From assembly GCF_009769385.1 (NCBI RefSeq), contig NZ_VKAB01000008.1, positions 248,001 to 312,000 of the forward strand: a stretch of DNA of 64,000 bases. Reading direction: 5' to 3'. The DNA comes from Saccharothrix deserti (GTDB lineage Bacteria; Actinomycetota; Actinomycetes; Mycobacteriales; Pseudonocardiaceae). A program made the translations under genes and the position numbers. This document shows, in pieces, positions 39,801 through 46,981 of the stretch; the stretch's first letter is position 1; each line of letters begins with the position of its first letter. Under the pieces are notes generated by a model. That model worked only from the letters and a program-made list of their open reading frames with translations, was not told the origin of the DNA and searched no databases.

Positions 39801-39834
39801 CCTCGACGTGCGGATCCAGGCGCAATACCAGTGA
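36805..39834 (+). CDS. SARP/AfsR-type regulator with BTAD, NB-ARC ATPase and TPR domains
   Basis: The 1009-residue protein starts with an OmpR-like winged helix (about 1-95; MRFGVLGPLGVW; LQTKVSQLRRALE) and the bacterial transcriptional activation domain (about 95-240; RHPLRERLRGLHMRALYRAG). An NTPase module follows with Walker A GPGGVGKTS (270-278) and VLLVLDNCE as Walker B. The C-terminus from about 560 is a set of TPR-like helices. Such proteins activate secondary-metabolite or stress genes, with ATP binding as switch. It is divergent from the imine-reductase-like gene, the only obvious local target. No biosynthetic cluster is visible nearby. Confidence 0.92.
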   Translation: MRFGVLGPLGVWTAGGEVVRVPEVKVRLLLADLLAHEGRPVSADRLAFDLWGDEPPGNPVNTLQTKVSQLRRALEAAEPGGRDLVGYGPAGYAVRVDSSSLDVLRFRELVAGGRFGEALALWRGEPLEEFADAPFVGPVAARWTEERLAALEEFAEAGTVDLADEVARHPLRERLRGLHMRALYRAGRQVEALAGYAELRTRLADEQGLEPGPELAALHRAILNHDPALGPVPRPRTNLPVPVTDLVGRDEAVDDLRDVLGRSRLVTLTGPGGVGKTSLAVEVARRVSVADGVWLVELAGVGRAEQVVNAVADVLGVREDAPGFTRSDDLPDRVVEALRAREVLLVLDNCERLVEPVAALVSRLLRAAPGLRVLTTSQEPLGLAFETVWAVPPLDVEGAVTLFAARAAAAAPGFTLTPDNASVVEAICRRLDGLPLALELAATRVRGLGVTALLDRLDDRFRLLATGHRDAPARQRTLRAMIDWSWDLLGDAERIVLRRLSVHVDGCALDAAEAVCAGGGVAADDVLDVLTSLVNRSLVVAPEHTGEPRFRLLESVADYGRERLREAGESEDVRRRHAAFYLALAERADPELRAARQLEWLDRLDADTANLRAAHDASGPDGAARLVRALTWYWFLRGRLREGRRLMTATDPVTVAWRAGFGVLLGETAEPSAVSGTADIADRLQQARARWFLGYVLSTVGDMPRAVKLTDQALEAFEELGDECGVAAAHSDRVSQALGRGRVEEARESAELSAALFASLGERWGQLKASFGLGMLAQLSGDNARAEAVHREGLRVAEELRSWPEVSYKLSWLGRVALSNGDYAKARDLHEQARRAAAEHGFSPGEVYAETGLALGARREGRLDAAEAHWDRLRAWHRQVGFEAGATLMLAELGFVAELRGDAERALELQSEGLALARQGGDPRAIALALEGMAGAKASAGDAAEAARLLGAATAARASVGVPLPAGERGDVDRIGAVARDVLGADAFTAAFSAGHAEGLDVRIQAQYQ

Positions 39835-40096
39835 CTTAAAGCTGTTTCTGCGAGAAGACCGCTACGGGCTACCGCCCCAGCCTCCTCATCGCCGGCGTCT
39901 TCCTCCGAATCGTCGCGGGTGGCGGTTCGGCCGGAGCCGGCAGGCCCGGAGATCGGCGTCCGAAGAAGGACCTGGCGACAGCAGGCGACCGGGTGCCGCG
40001 ATCCCTGTTTTTGATCCTGCCAGATCGCACCGCCGAGATCGCGCCGTCAAGCCCGGTCTGCGGACAACTCGCCGGACCCGAACGCGGGACTCGGGG
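39835..40096. other. Intergenic stretch with no gene seen
   Basis: This 262-bp gap between the SARP gene and tsaD, which converge, has no start-bearing open frame with coding character, no tRNA-like fold and no strong terminator. One frame is open across it but lacks any start. It may be decayed coding sequence. Confidence 0.4.
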
Positions 40097-41149
40097 TCAG
40101 TGGATTTGGATGGTGCCCACCGGGAGGCCGGGGGTGGTGGAGAGGTCCAGGGAGGACGGCTTCGCGCCCGCGGCGACCAGGTGGGCGCCCAGTGCGGCGA
40201 TCATCGCGCCGTTGTCCGTGCACAGGCGGGGCTTCGGGACGCGCAGTTCGATGCCGGCCTCGGCACAGCGCTCGGCGGCCAAGCCCGAGAGGCGTGAGTT
40301 GGCCGCCACGCCGCCGGAGATGACCAGGGTGTCCACGCCGAAGTCCTTGCAGGCCCGGATCGCCTTGGCGGTCAGCACGTCGGCCACCGCCTCCTGGAAC
40401 GACGCGGCGACGTCCGCCAGCGGGATCTCCTCGCCCGCGCGTTCCTGCTTCTCCACCCACCGGGCCACCGAGGTCTTCAGGCCGGAGAACGAGAAGTCGT
40501 ACTTGGAGTCGCGCGGCCCGGTCAGACCGCGCGGGAACGCGATCGCGCAGCCGTTGCCCTGCTTGGCGAGCTTGTCGATGGGCGGCCCGCCGGGGTAGGG
40601 CAGGTCGAGCAGCCGGGCGACCTTGTCGTACGCCTCGCCCGCCGCGTCGTCCACGGTGGACCCGATCTCGGTGATCCGCTCCGCCAGGCCCTCGACCAGC
40701 AGCAGCTGGGAGTGCCCGCCGGACACCAGCAGCGCCAGGCACCGCTTCGGCAGCGGGCCGTGCTGGAGGGTGTCGGCGGCGACGTGACCGGCGAGGTGGT
40801 TGACGCCGTAGAGCGGCTTGTCCAACGCCGCCGCGTACGCCTTGGCCGCCGACACGCCGACCAGCAGCGCACCCGCGAGCCCCGGGCCCGCGGTGACGGC
40901 GATGGAGTGCACGTCCCGCAGCTGGATGCCGGCCTGCTCCACCGCGCGGCGCATGGTCGGGACCATCGCCTCCAGGTGGGCGCGGGACGCGACCTCGGGG
41001 ACCACGCCGCCGAACCGGGCGTGCTCCTCGACGCTGGACGCCACCTCGTCGGCGAGCAGTTCCATCGACCCGTCCGGGCCGAGCCGGACGATGCCGACAC
41101 CGGTCTCGTCGCACGAGCTCTCGATACCGAGGATGAGTCGGTCAGTCAC
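40097..41149 (-). CDS. tsaD: tRNA N6-threonylcarbamoyladenosine transferase TsaD
   Basis: The 350-residue ASKHA-fold enzyme transfers threonylcarbamoyl to A37 of ANN-reading tRNAs. Motifs: [15 protein letters not shown] at the N-terminus, the iron-binding histidines in [20 protein letters not shown] and the phosphate-binding [11 protein letters not shown]. Length is normal. It overlaps rimI by 8 bp in the operon tsaE(...)tsaB-rimI-tsaD, read leftward; TsaB and TsaE encoded here are its partners. Confidence 0.97.
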   Translation of the reverse strand: MTDRLILGIESSCDETGVGIVRLGPDGSMELLADEVASSVEEHARFGGVVPEVASRAHLEAMVPTMRRAVEQAGIQLRDVHSIAVTAGPGLAGALLVGVSAAKAYAAALDKPLYGVNHLAGHVAADTLQHGPLPKRCLALLVSGGHSQLLLVEGLAERITEIGSTVDDAAGEAYDKVARLLDLPYPGGPPIDKLAKQGNGCAIAFPRGLTGPRDSKYDFSFSGLKTSVARWVEKQERAGEEIPLADVAASFQEAVADVLTAKAIRACKDFGVDTLVISGGVAANSRLSGLAAERCAEAGIELRVPKPRLCTDNGAMIAALGAHLVAAGAKPSSLDLSTTPGLPVGTIQIH

Positions 41150-41600
41150 GGTTCGCGGGCCTTCCCATCGTGTACGCGTCGGCGCCCGACGGCTGGTAGT
41201 AGCGGCGGCGCAGGCCCAGGTGCTCGAAGCCGTGCGCCAGGTAGAGGTTGATCGCGGGCACGTTGTCCGTGCGCACCTCCAGGAACACCGGGAGGCCCGC
41301 CTCGTCGGCCTTGGCCAGCAGCGCGCGCAGCAGGGTCTTGCCCACGCCGCCGCCCTGGTGGGCGGTGACCACGGCGATCGTGTGCACGCTGGACTCGAAG
41401 TCCGTCAGGCCCAGGCCCGCGTACCCGATCAGCACGCCGTCGACGTACGCGCCGACGTAGAAGTTGCCGTTGTCCAGCTCGCTGCGGAACGCGTTCTCGC
41501 TCCACGGGTCGTCACCGGGGAACAGCTGCTGCTCGATCTGCGCGCACCGCGGCACGTCCTCGCGGCGCAGAGGGGCGATCGTGACGGTGCCCGCGCTCAC
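41142..41600 (-). CDS. rimI: Ribosomal-protein-alanine N-acetyltransferase RimI
   Basis: The 152-residue GNAT enzyme has the acetyl-CoA loop [19 protein letters not shown] and ends with a [12 protein letters not shown] motif. RimI acetylates N-termini such as that of ribosomal S18, and in mycobacteria is of broader range. The GTG at 41600 overlaps the tsaB stop by 4 bp. The longer frame upstream lies inside tsaB in another frame and is not real. Confidence 0.93.
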   Translation of the reverse strand: MSAGTVTIAPLRREDVPRCAQIEQQLFPGDDPWSENAFRSELDNGNFYVGAYVDGVLIGYAGLGLTDFESSVHTIAVVTAHQGGGVGKTLLRALLAKADEAGLPVFLEVRTDNVPAINLYLAHGFEHLGLRRRYYQPSGADAYTMGRPANRD

Positions 41601-42271
41601 GCCTTCGTCACCCGCTTCCGGCCGACCGGCTCGACGGCATCGGGCCGGCGCAGGTAGAGCGGGGTGAGAGCGGCCGGACGGGCGCCCGCGAGCAGTTCCT
41701 CGGCGGCCACCGCGACCAGGGACACCGGTGACGGGTAGCGCGCCTGCACAACCGGCAGGTTCAGCACGTCGGCGTAGATCTCGGCGCCCTCGCCGGCGGC
41801 GTCCGACACGGCGGGCAGCTTGCCGACCAGGTCGGCGGGCCGGTCCACGTGCGGGCCGTCGGTGCGCCGGCCGGCCGCGTCGTAGGCCGCCCAGTACACC
41901 TCTTTGCGGCGCGCGTCGGTGGCCACGAGCAGCGGTCTGCCGGTGGCGGCGTCCAGCGCGATCGCGTCCGGGGTCGGCACCGGGTAGACCGGCCGGTTGA
42001 GGGCCTGCCCGAGGGCGGCGGCGGTGACCAGGCCGACGCGCAGGCCGGTGAACGGCCCCGGACCCGAGCCGCACACGATGGCGTCGAGGTCGGCGAGCGT
42101 GTGCCCGGCCTCGGCCAGCGCCGCCTGGAGGTGCGGGGTGAGCAGCTCACCGTGCGCCTTCGAGTTCACCGTCACCCGCTCGGCGAGCAGGCGGGGCAGC
42201 GAGTCGGGCGTCAGTTCCACGACGCCGGCCGTGACGGCGGGCGTGGCGGTGTCCAAGGCGAGCACTAGCAC
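41597..42271 (-). CDS. tsaB: t6A synthesis protein TsaB
   Basis: The 224-residue protein of the ASKHA superfamily forms the TsaB-TsaD dimer of the t6A pathway. Motifs: VLALDTATPAVTAGVV at the start, and IVCGSGPGPFTGLRVGLVTA (residues about 66-85), the family hallmark. It is the first gene of the tsaB-rimI-tsaD group after the interruption by the matB cassette; its promoter must lie in the 75 bp between its ATG and the divergent MerR fragment, since tsaE is no longer directly upstream. Confidence 0.94.
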   Translation of the reverse strand: MLVLALDTATPAVTAGVVELTPDSLPRLLAERVTVNSKAHGELLTPHLQAALAEAGHTLADLDAIVCGSGPGPFTGLRVGLVTAAALGQALNRPVYPVPTPDAIALDAATGRPLLVATDARRKEVYWAAYDAAGRRTDGPHVDRPADLVGKLPAVSDAAGEGAEIYADVLNLPVVQARYPSPVSLVAVAAEELLAGARPAALTPLYLRRPDAVEPVGRKRVTKA

Positions 42272-42299
42272 AACGGAGAAGAGTATCGGGTGGTGTGGC

Positions 42300-42325
42300 C
42301 CACACTTGTGTTGACGTCCACCTCA
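42300..42325 (+). promoter_or_regulatory. Candidate MerR-type operator/promoter
   Basis: CTTGTGTTGACGTCCACCTCAAG has imperfect dyad ends (CTTG..CAAG) around a TTGAC -35-like core, as in MerR-family operators, 20 bp before the MerR fragment. The 11-mer CCACACTTGTG at its left recurs at 42648 before matB. Confidence 0.3.
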
Positions 42326-42346
42326 AGGCAGAGGATCAGCACCGCG

Positions 42347-42529
42347 GTGATCGGAGAACTGGCGCGGCGGGGTGGGACCACCACCCGGGCGCTGCGCTAC
42401 TACGAGTCCCTCGGCCTGCTGCCCGCGCGGCGCGGGGCCTGTGTTGGATTGCGCCGCCTCCGGCGTCGCGGGCTCGGTCGCCCGGAAGTCGACCGCTCGC
42501 GCCTGATTTCCGACGATCGAAAAGCGTGA
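42347..42529 (+). pseudogene. MerR-family regulator remnant cut by the repeat element
   Basis: From a GTG at 42347 the sequence reads VIGELARRGGTTTRALRYYE then SLGLLPARRGA, the first two thirds of a MerR helix-turn-helix and start of its wing. Homology stops at about 42441, where the interspersed repeat begins (42448), and the frame then runs through the repeat to a stop at 42529. Only about 33 authentic residues are left of a protein of usually 120-150. It is divergent from tsaB and upstream of matB, and it was probably a local regulator before damage. Confidence 0.7.
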
Positions 42530-42570
42530 TCGCCGGAAAATGAGGCGCGAACGATCGACGCGACCTCGCG
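42448..42570 (+). repeat. Interspersed repeat, copy 1, with hairpin
   Basis: This 123-bp copy starts ATTGCGCCGCCTCCGGCGTC and ends CGACGCGACCTCGCG. It is the inverted counterpart of the copy at 45273-45422. Its 3' half (42497-42550) forms a long hairpin: TCGCGCCT...AGGCGCGA outer stem and TTTCCGACGATC...GATCGCCGGAAA inner stem around GAAAAGCGT. Copy 2 has about 26 extra bases between the 5' half and the hairpin. It directly follows the truncated MerR frame. Confidence 0.85.
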
Positions 42571-42693
42571 CGGTGGTCCGGTCAGTTGGGGAGCGTCCCC
42601 GGCGTGTCGAAGCGCGGCCGAAGATCCAGCTGCTGGCGTGGCTCGAACCACACTTGTGATGCGCTCGGCGGCGGGGCCGGTCACTGTTGGTGG

Positions 42694-44034
42694 ATGCTGC
42701 TGCCAGCGCTGGCCACGCCGTCGTCCAAGATCGCTTTGCGGTTCCCCGAGCGGGAGCTGACGTACGAGCAGTTGGCCGCGGAAGCCCGTCGCGTCGCTTA
42801 TGGGCTCGTGGGCAAGCGGCGGGTTGCGGTGTGGGCGCGGTCGACGCCCGAGACGTGTGTGGTGATCGTCGGCGCGTTGCTGGCGGGGGTGCCGGTCGTG
42901 CCGCTCAACCCGAAGATCGGCGAGAAGGAACTCGCGCACATCCTCACTGACAGCGCCCCTGACCTGGTTATCGACGACGATATCCCGCAGGGCCCGCCCG
43001 TCGACCTGCCCGAGCCGGACGGTGAGGCGCCCGCGCTGATCGTCTACACGAGTGGCACGACGGGGCCGCCCAAGGGCGTGGTGCTGCCGAGGCGTGCGCT
43101 CGCGACGAACCTCGACGCGTTGGCGCGGGCCTGGGAGTGGACCGAGGACGACGTGGTGGTGCACGGCCTGCCGTTGTTCCACGTGCACGGTCTGGGTGTC
43201 GGGGTGCTCGGCCCGCTGCGGCGCGGCGGGACCGTGCACCACCTCGGGTCGTTCAGCGTGGCGAAGGCCGCCGAGGCGCTGGCCGCCGGCGGCACGATGA
43301 TGTTCGGCGTACCCACCATGTACCACCGGATCGCGGCCGAGCCCTGGCAGGCCGGATCACAGCACGCCGGCGCGTTCGGGAAGGCCCGGCTGCTGGTGTC
43401 GGGTTCGGCCGCGCTGCCCGCGTCCGTGCACGAGCGCATCGAGCAGCTGACCGGTCAGCGGGTGGTCGAGCGGTACGGGATGACCGAGACGTTGATGAAC
43501 ACGAGCGTCCGCGCGGACGGTGATCGTCGGCCGGGCACGGTCGGGCTGCCGTTGGACGGCGTGGAGGTGCGGGTCGTCGGCGACGAGCCGGGCGAGATCG
43601 AGGTGCGCGGGCCGAACCTGTTCCTGGAGTACCTGAACCGGCCGGACGCCACGCGTGAGGCGTTCCACGACGGCTGGTTCCGCACCGGTGACCTGGCCGT
43701 GGTCGAGCCGGACGGCTACCTGCGGATCGTCGGCCGCCGCGCCACGGACCTGATCAAGAGCGGCGGCTACAAGATCGGCGCGGGCGAGATCGAGAACGCG
43801 CTGCTGGAGCACCTCTCGGTGGCCGAGGTCGCGGTGACCGGCGAGCCGGACGACGACCTGGGCGAACGGGTGGTGGCGTGGGTCGTGGCGAAGGGCGAGG
43901 CGCCCGCGCCGGAGGTGTTGAGCGATCACGTGGCCCGGCTGCTCTCGCCGCACAAACGGCCGAGAGTGGTCCGGTACCTGGACGCGTTGCCGCGCAACGA
44001 CATGGGCAAGGTGTTGAAGCGGGAGCTGCGGTGA
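42694..44034 (+). CDS. matB: Malonyl-CoA synthetase (MatB-type acyl-CoA ligase)
   Basis: The 446-residue ANL-superfamily ligase is close to Streptomyces MatB: AVPLNPK-like VPLNPKIGEKELAHILTDSA, ATP loop VYTSGTTGPPKG (118-129), GVPTMYHRIA, RYGMTETLMNTSVRADG, TGDLAV, and the C-terminal lysine in NDMGKVLKR. MatB activates malonate and methylmalonate to their CoA thioesters, feeding fatty acid or polyketide synthesis. The ATG at 42694 is where homology starts. The gene overlaps the next by 4 bp (GTGA). It lies in a segment, bounded by inverted repeats, that splits the tsa operon. Confidence 0.92.
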   Translation: MLLPALATPSSKIALRFPERELTYEQLAAEARRVAYGLVGKRRVAVWARSTPETCVVIVGALLAGVPVVPLNPKIGEKELAHILTDSAPDLVIDDDIPQGPPVDLPEPDGEAPALIVYTSGTTGPPKGVVLPRRALATNLDALARAWEWTEDDVVVHGLPLFHVHGLGVGVLGPLRRGGTVHHLGSFSVAKAAEALAAGGTMMFGVPTMYHRIAAEPWQAGSQHAGAFGKARLLVSGSAALPASVHERIEQLTGQRVVERYGMTETLMNTSVRADGDRRPGTVGLPLDGVEVRVVGDEPGEIEVRGPNLFLEYLNRPDATREAFHDGWFRTGDLAVVEPDGYLRIVGRRATDLIKSGGYKIGAGEIENALLEHLSVAEVAVTGEPDDDLGERVVAWVVAKGEAPAPEVLSDHVARLLSPHKRPRVVRYLDALPRNDMGKVLKRELR

Positions 44035-45248
44035 ACCCCCTCGGCTGGCCGGGGTACGAGGCCCAGCTGGACCGGGCGCGGGAACGGTCCGGTGGCGCCG
44101 AATCGGTCTCGTGGCGGCGGCACCGGCACGCCGTGGTGATCACGTTCGACTTCCGGTTCCTCGGCGGTTCGGTGGGCACGGCGACCGGCGCGCTGATCGA
44201 GGAGGCGTTCACCGAGGCGCGGGCCACTCACCTGCCGGTGGTGTCGGTGATCGCTACCGGTGGGAGCCGGATGCAGGAGGGGATGCTGTCGTTGCGGCAG
44301 CTCCAGCGGGTGGCGCGGCTGTGCGCGACGCACCGGGAAGTCGGTCTGCCGCACGTGTCCGTGCTGTGCGATCCGACGACCGGCGGCCTGTGGGCGTCGT
44401 TGGGCGCGGGTGCGGACGTGGTGATCGCGGTGTCCGGCGCGCAGGTCGGGTTCGCGGGGAGCAGGGTGCGGCCGGTCGACGACCCCGCTTACACCTCCGA
44501 AGGGCAGTTCGCGGCGGGGACTGTGGATTTGGTGGTGTCGCGGGACGAGGTCGACTCGACCGTGACGAGGGTTCTCGACGTGCTGACCCGTGGTGACGCG
44601 GTGCCGGCCGAGGTGCCGCGCGCTCTGGGTGCTCAAGAACTGCCCGAAAGCGGGTGGAGCGCGGTGTTGCGGGCGCGTGCTCCGGAACGTCCCCGTGCCG
44701 CCGCCTACCTGGACGACTACTTCGACGACCGCGTGCCGATCAGCGGTGACCGGGCGGGTGGGGTCGATCCGGGGATGCTGAGCGGCATCGGGCTGCGGGG
44801 TGGGCGGGCCATCGCGTTCGCCGCGCAGACCGGCACCGCGACCACCCCGGCCGGGTTCCGCACCGCGTCCCGCCTGATCCGGCTGGCCGAGCGGTTCGCG
44901 TTGCCGGTGTTGACCCTGGTGGACACGCCGGGCGCGGCCAACGACGCGGCGGCCGAACGGGCTGGTGTCGGCGCGGCCATCGCGGAACTGTTCGCCACCG
45001 TCGCCGAAGCCCGCGTGCCGATCACCACCTTGGTCATCGGGGAGGGCGGGTCCGGGGGCGCGTTGGCGCTGTCGTCACCGGAGCACACGTGGATCGCGCC
45101 GGACGCCTACTTCTCGGTGATCGCGCCGGAACTGGCGGCGGCGATCCTCAAGCGCGACGACGTGCCGCAGCTCGCCGACGACCTGCGGCTGCGGCCCCAG
45201 GACCTGGTGGAACTGGGTGTGGTGCGCGGCATCTCGGACCACCGTTAG
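44031..45248 (+). CDS. Fused AccD/AccA-type carboxyltransferase
   Basis: The 405-residue protein joins two crotonase-fold halves. The first (about 40-190) has ATGGSRMQEGMLSLRQLQRV and GGLWASLGAGADV as in AccD; the second (about 230-400) has VDTPGAAND and VIGEGGSGGALAL as in AccA. The zinc finger of classical AccD is absent. It is translationally coupled to matB, so malonyl-CoA or methylmalonyl-CoA is the probable substrate. It may act as a transcarboxylase or, like the malonate decarboxylase beta/gamma subunits, as a decarboxylase. No biotin carrier or biotin carboxylase gene is near. Confidence 0.85.
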   Translation: MNPLGWPGYEAQLDRARERSGGAESVSWRRHRHAVVITFDFRFLGGSVGTATGALIEEAFTEARATHLPVVSVIATGGSRMQEGMLSLRQLQRVARLCATHREVGLPHVSVLCDPTTGGLWASLGAGADVVIAVSGAQVGFAGSRVRPVDDPAYTSEGQFAAGTVDLVVSRDEVDSTVTRVLDVLTRGDAVPAEVPRALGAQELPESGWSAVLRARAPERPRAAAYLDDYFDDRVPISGDRAGGVDPGMLSGIGLRGGRAIAFAAQTGTATTPAGFRTASRLIRLAERFALPVLTLVDTPGAANDAAAERAGVGAAIAELFATVAEARVPITTLVIGEGGSGGALALSSPEHTWIAPDAYFSVIAPELAAAILKRDDVPQLADDLRLRPQDLVELGVVRGISDHR

Positions 45249-45272
45249 CCCACGGAAGGCCCACCACCAACC

Positions 45273-45422
45273 CGCGAGGTCGCGTCGGTCGTTCGCGACT
45301 CATTTCCCGGCGATCACGCTTTTCGATCGTCGGGAAATCAGGCGCGAGCGGCCTGCCCGCCGCGGAGCGGCACTTGGGACACAGCCAGGCGACCGAGCCC
45401 GCGACGCCGGAGGCGGCGCAAT
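45273..45422 (-). repeat. Interspersed repeat, copy 2, full length with hairpin
   Basis: This 150-bp copy, read leftward, begins ATTGCGCCGCCTCCGGCGTC right after the tsaE TGA (45423-45425) and ends CGACGCGACCTCGCG. The hairpin (45293-45347) has stems TTTCCCGACGATC and GATCGCCGGGAAA. It contains a middle block of about 26 bases (GGCTGTGTCCCAAGTGCC and more) missing from copy 1. It lies between two convergent genes and may also end both transcripts. Confidence 0.85.
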
Positions 45423-45896
45423 TCAACGCGGTAGCTCGCGCTCGGTCCACGCGCCGTGCGGGTGCAGGTGGGCGATCCGGACGTCGTCGTCGCGCCGTTC
45501 CAGCCTGATCAACAGGTGGTCCTCGGACAGCCGTTCGGCCGCACCCTCGCCCCACTCGACGGCCACCACCGCGTCCACCAGGTCGGTGTCCAGGTCCAGG
45601 TCGTCCAACTCATCGAGGTGCCCGCCGAGCCGGTAGGCGTCGACGTGCACCAGCGGCACGCCGCGACCGTCCGGCGCGGGGTCGTGCACGCGGGCGATGA
45701 CGAACGTCGGCGAGCTGACCCTGCCCGTCACGCCCAGTCCGTCGGCCAGGCCGCGCACCAGCGCCGTCTTGCCCGCGCCCAACGGGCCGGACAGCAGCAG
45801 CAGGTCACCGCCCCGCACCAAACCGCCCAGCTTGCGCCCGAACTCCTCGGTGTCCTGCACCTCGGGGAGCGTCACGCTCACGCTCGTCGCCACCAC
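45423..45896 (-). CDS. tsaE: t6A synthesis ATPase TsaE
   Basis: The 157-residue P-loop ATPase has LLLLSGPLGAGKTALVRGL (Walker A, 37-44), the TsaE motif VSSPTFVIARVHDP, HVDAYRL and VEWGEGAAERL. It supports turnover of TsaBD in t6A formation. It starts at tandem GTG codons overlapping the upstream hydrolase gene by 19 bp. Normally tsaE is followed directly by tsaB, but here a repeat, the matB pair and a MerR fragment lie between. Confidence 0.93.
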   Translation of the reverse strand: MVATSVSVTLPEVQDTEEFGRKLGGLVRGGDLLLLSGPLGAGKTALVRGLADGLGVTGRVSSPTFVIARVHDPAPDGRGVPLVHVDAYRLGGHLDELDDLDLDTDLVDAVVAVEWGEGAAERLSEDHLLIRLERRDDDVRIAHLHPHGAWTERELPR

Positions 45897-46981
45897 CGCC
45901 GCCTGCTTTCCGACCGTTCGACGGCACTGCGCCGAACCAGTCCGACCAGGTGCCCGGTGACCAGGTCGGGTTGTTCCAACATGAGCATGTGGCCCGCACC
46001 GGACACGCGGACCAGTTCACCGTGCGGCATCTCCTCGGCCATCCGCTCGGCGTGCGAGAACGGCGTCAGCTTGTCCGCGTCACCGCTGATCACCAGCACC
46101 TCGCAGTGCCGCAGACCGGCCAGCGCCTTGTAGCGGTTGTGCGTGCCGAGGGTTTCCAGGAACTCGGTGAGCACCTGCACGGTGGTTTTGCCGATCATTT
46201 GTTCCATCAGGTCGACCAGCGACGGGCTGACCTTGCCGGTGCCGAACGCCAACGCCCGGATGCCGCTCCAGGTGAGCGTGGACGCCCGGCGCCTGACCCA
46301 CTCCACCAGGCCGGGTTGCAGGCCCGCGAGCCGGCCGACGCCCAGCGTCACCGGGTTGTAGCGGGACAGCACCGACTTCGGCAGACCCGCGCCGCCGACC
46401 GCGCCCGCCGCCGTGCCGACGAGGGCGACGCCGCGCACCCGGTCGGCGAACAGCTCGGGCTGCTGCTCGGCCAACGCCATGATCGTCATGCCGCCCATGG
46501 AGTGGCCGACCAGCACCAACGGGCCGTCTGGCGCCATCGAGCGGATCACCGCGTCCAGGTCCTTGGCGCACTGCTCGATCGTGCTGCCCTCGGCGGTGGA
46601 CCGGCCGGAGCGGCCGTGGCTGCGCTGGTCGTAGAGGACCTGGCGGACGCGCAGCTCGGTCAGGGTGGCCAGGTCGCGGCGCTGGAAGTGCCAGCAGCGG
46701 CGGTCCAGCGCGAAACCGTGCACGAGGACGACCGTGACGTCGGGCTTCTCGCCGTCCCGCGGGTCGACTTCCTCCACCGACAGCGGCACGCCGTCGTCCG
46801 CCGCGACGGTGGACTCGCGGGTCGGGGTGAGGAGGCCCAGCGGTTCCGCGGCGAGCGGGTCGTCGGCCTGGCGGTCGTGCTCGACCTTCTTGTGGTTCGC
46901 GGCAACGCCGACCGCGACACCGGTCGCGGCGGCGCCGAGGATGCCGCCGGCCCAGCCGACGGCCTTCCACACCGTGTTCAC
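45878..46981 (-). CDS. Membrane-anchored alpha/beta hydrolase
   Basis: The 367-residue protein begins with a hydrophobic anchor at about residues 5-30 (AVGWAGGILGAAATGVAVGV), followed by an alpha/beta-hydrolase domain: VVLVHGFALDRRCWHFQ (oxyanion loop), LVGHSMGGMTIM (nucleophile Ser), an acid in ISGDADKLTPF and a histidine in SGAGHMLMLEQP, so the catalytic triad is complete. The GTG at 46981 overlaps the alr stop by 4 bp. Hydrolases of this type occur between alr and tsaE in many actinobacteria. Substrate unknown; a lipid or cell-wall ester is possible. Confidence 0.9.
   Translation of the reverse strand: MNTVWKAVGWAGGILGAAATGVAVGVAANHKKVEHDRQADDPLAAEPLGLLTPTRESTVAADDGVPLSVEEVDPRDGEKPDVTVVLVHGFALDRRCWHFQRRDLATLTELRVRQVLYDQRSHGRSGRSTAEGSTIEQCAKDLDAVIRSMAPDGPLVLVGHSMGGMTIMALAEQQPELFADRVRGVALVGTAAGAVGGAGLPKSVLSRYNPVTLGVGRLAGLQPGLVEWVRRRASTLTWSGIRALAFGTGKVSPSLVDLMEQMIGKTTVQVLTEFLETLGTHNRYKALAGLRHCEVLVISGDADKLTPFSHAERMAEEMPHGELVRVSGAGHMLMLEQPDLVTGHLVGLVRRSAVERSESRRRWWRRA

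Noticed and set aside
36685..39825. A 1046-codon minus-strand open frame
   Set aside because: It lies fully antisense to the SARP/AfsR-type gene, is made of Arg/Pro/Gln/His-rich low-complexity sequence and has no motif; high GC codon bias produces such shadows.
39835..40096. Start-less open frame between the SARP gene and tsaD
   Set aside because: No start codon, no ribosome site and no recognisable motif; reported as an empty stretch.
44031..45248. Complete acetyl-CoA carboxylase
   Set aside because: Only carboxyltransferase halves are present; no biotin carrier or biotin carboxylase gene is in the window.
45148..45555. Minus-strand 135-codon frame running through repeat copy 2
   Set aside because: It spans the tsaE 3' end in another frame, the repeat and the carboxyltransferase gene antisense; no start or motif supports it, though part of it (CAASGVAGSVAWLCPKC) is simply the repeat translated.
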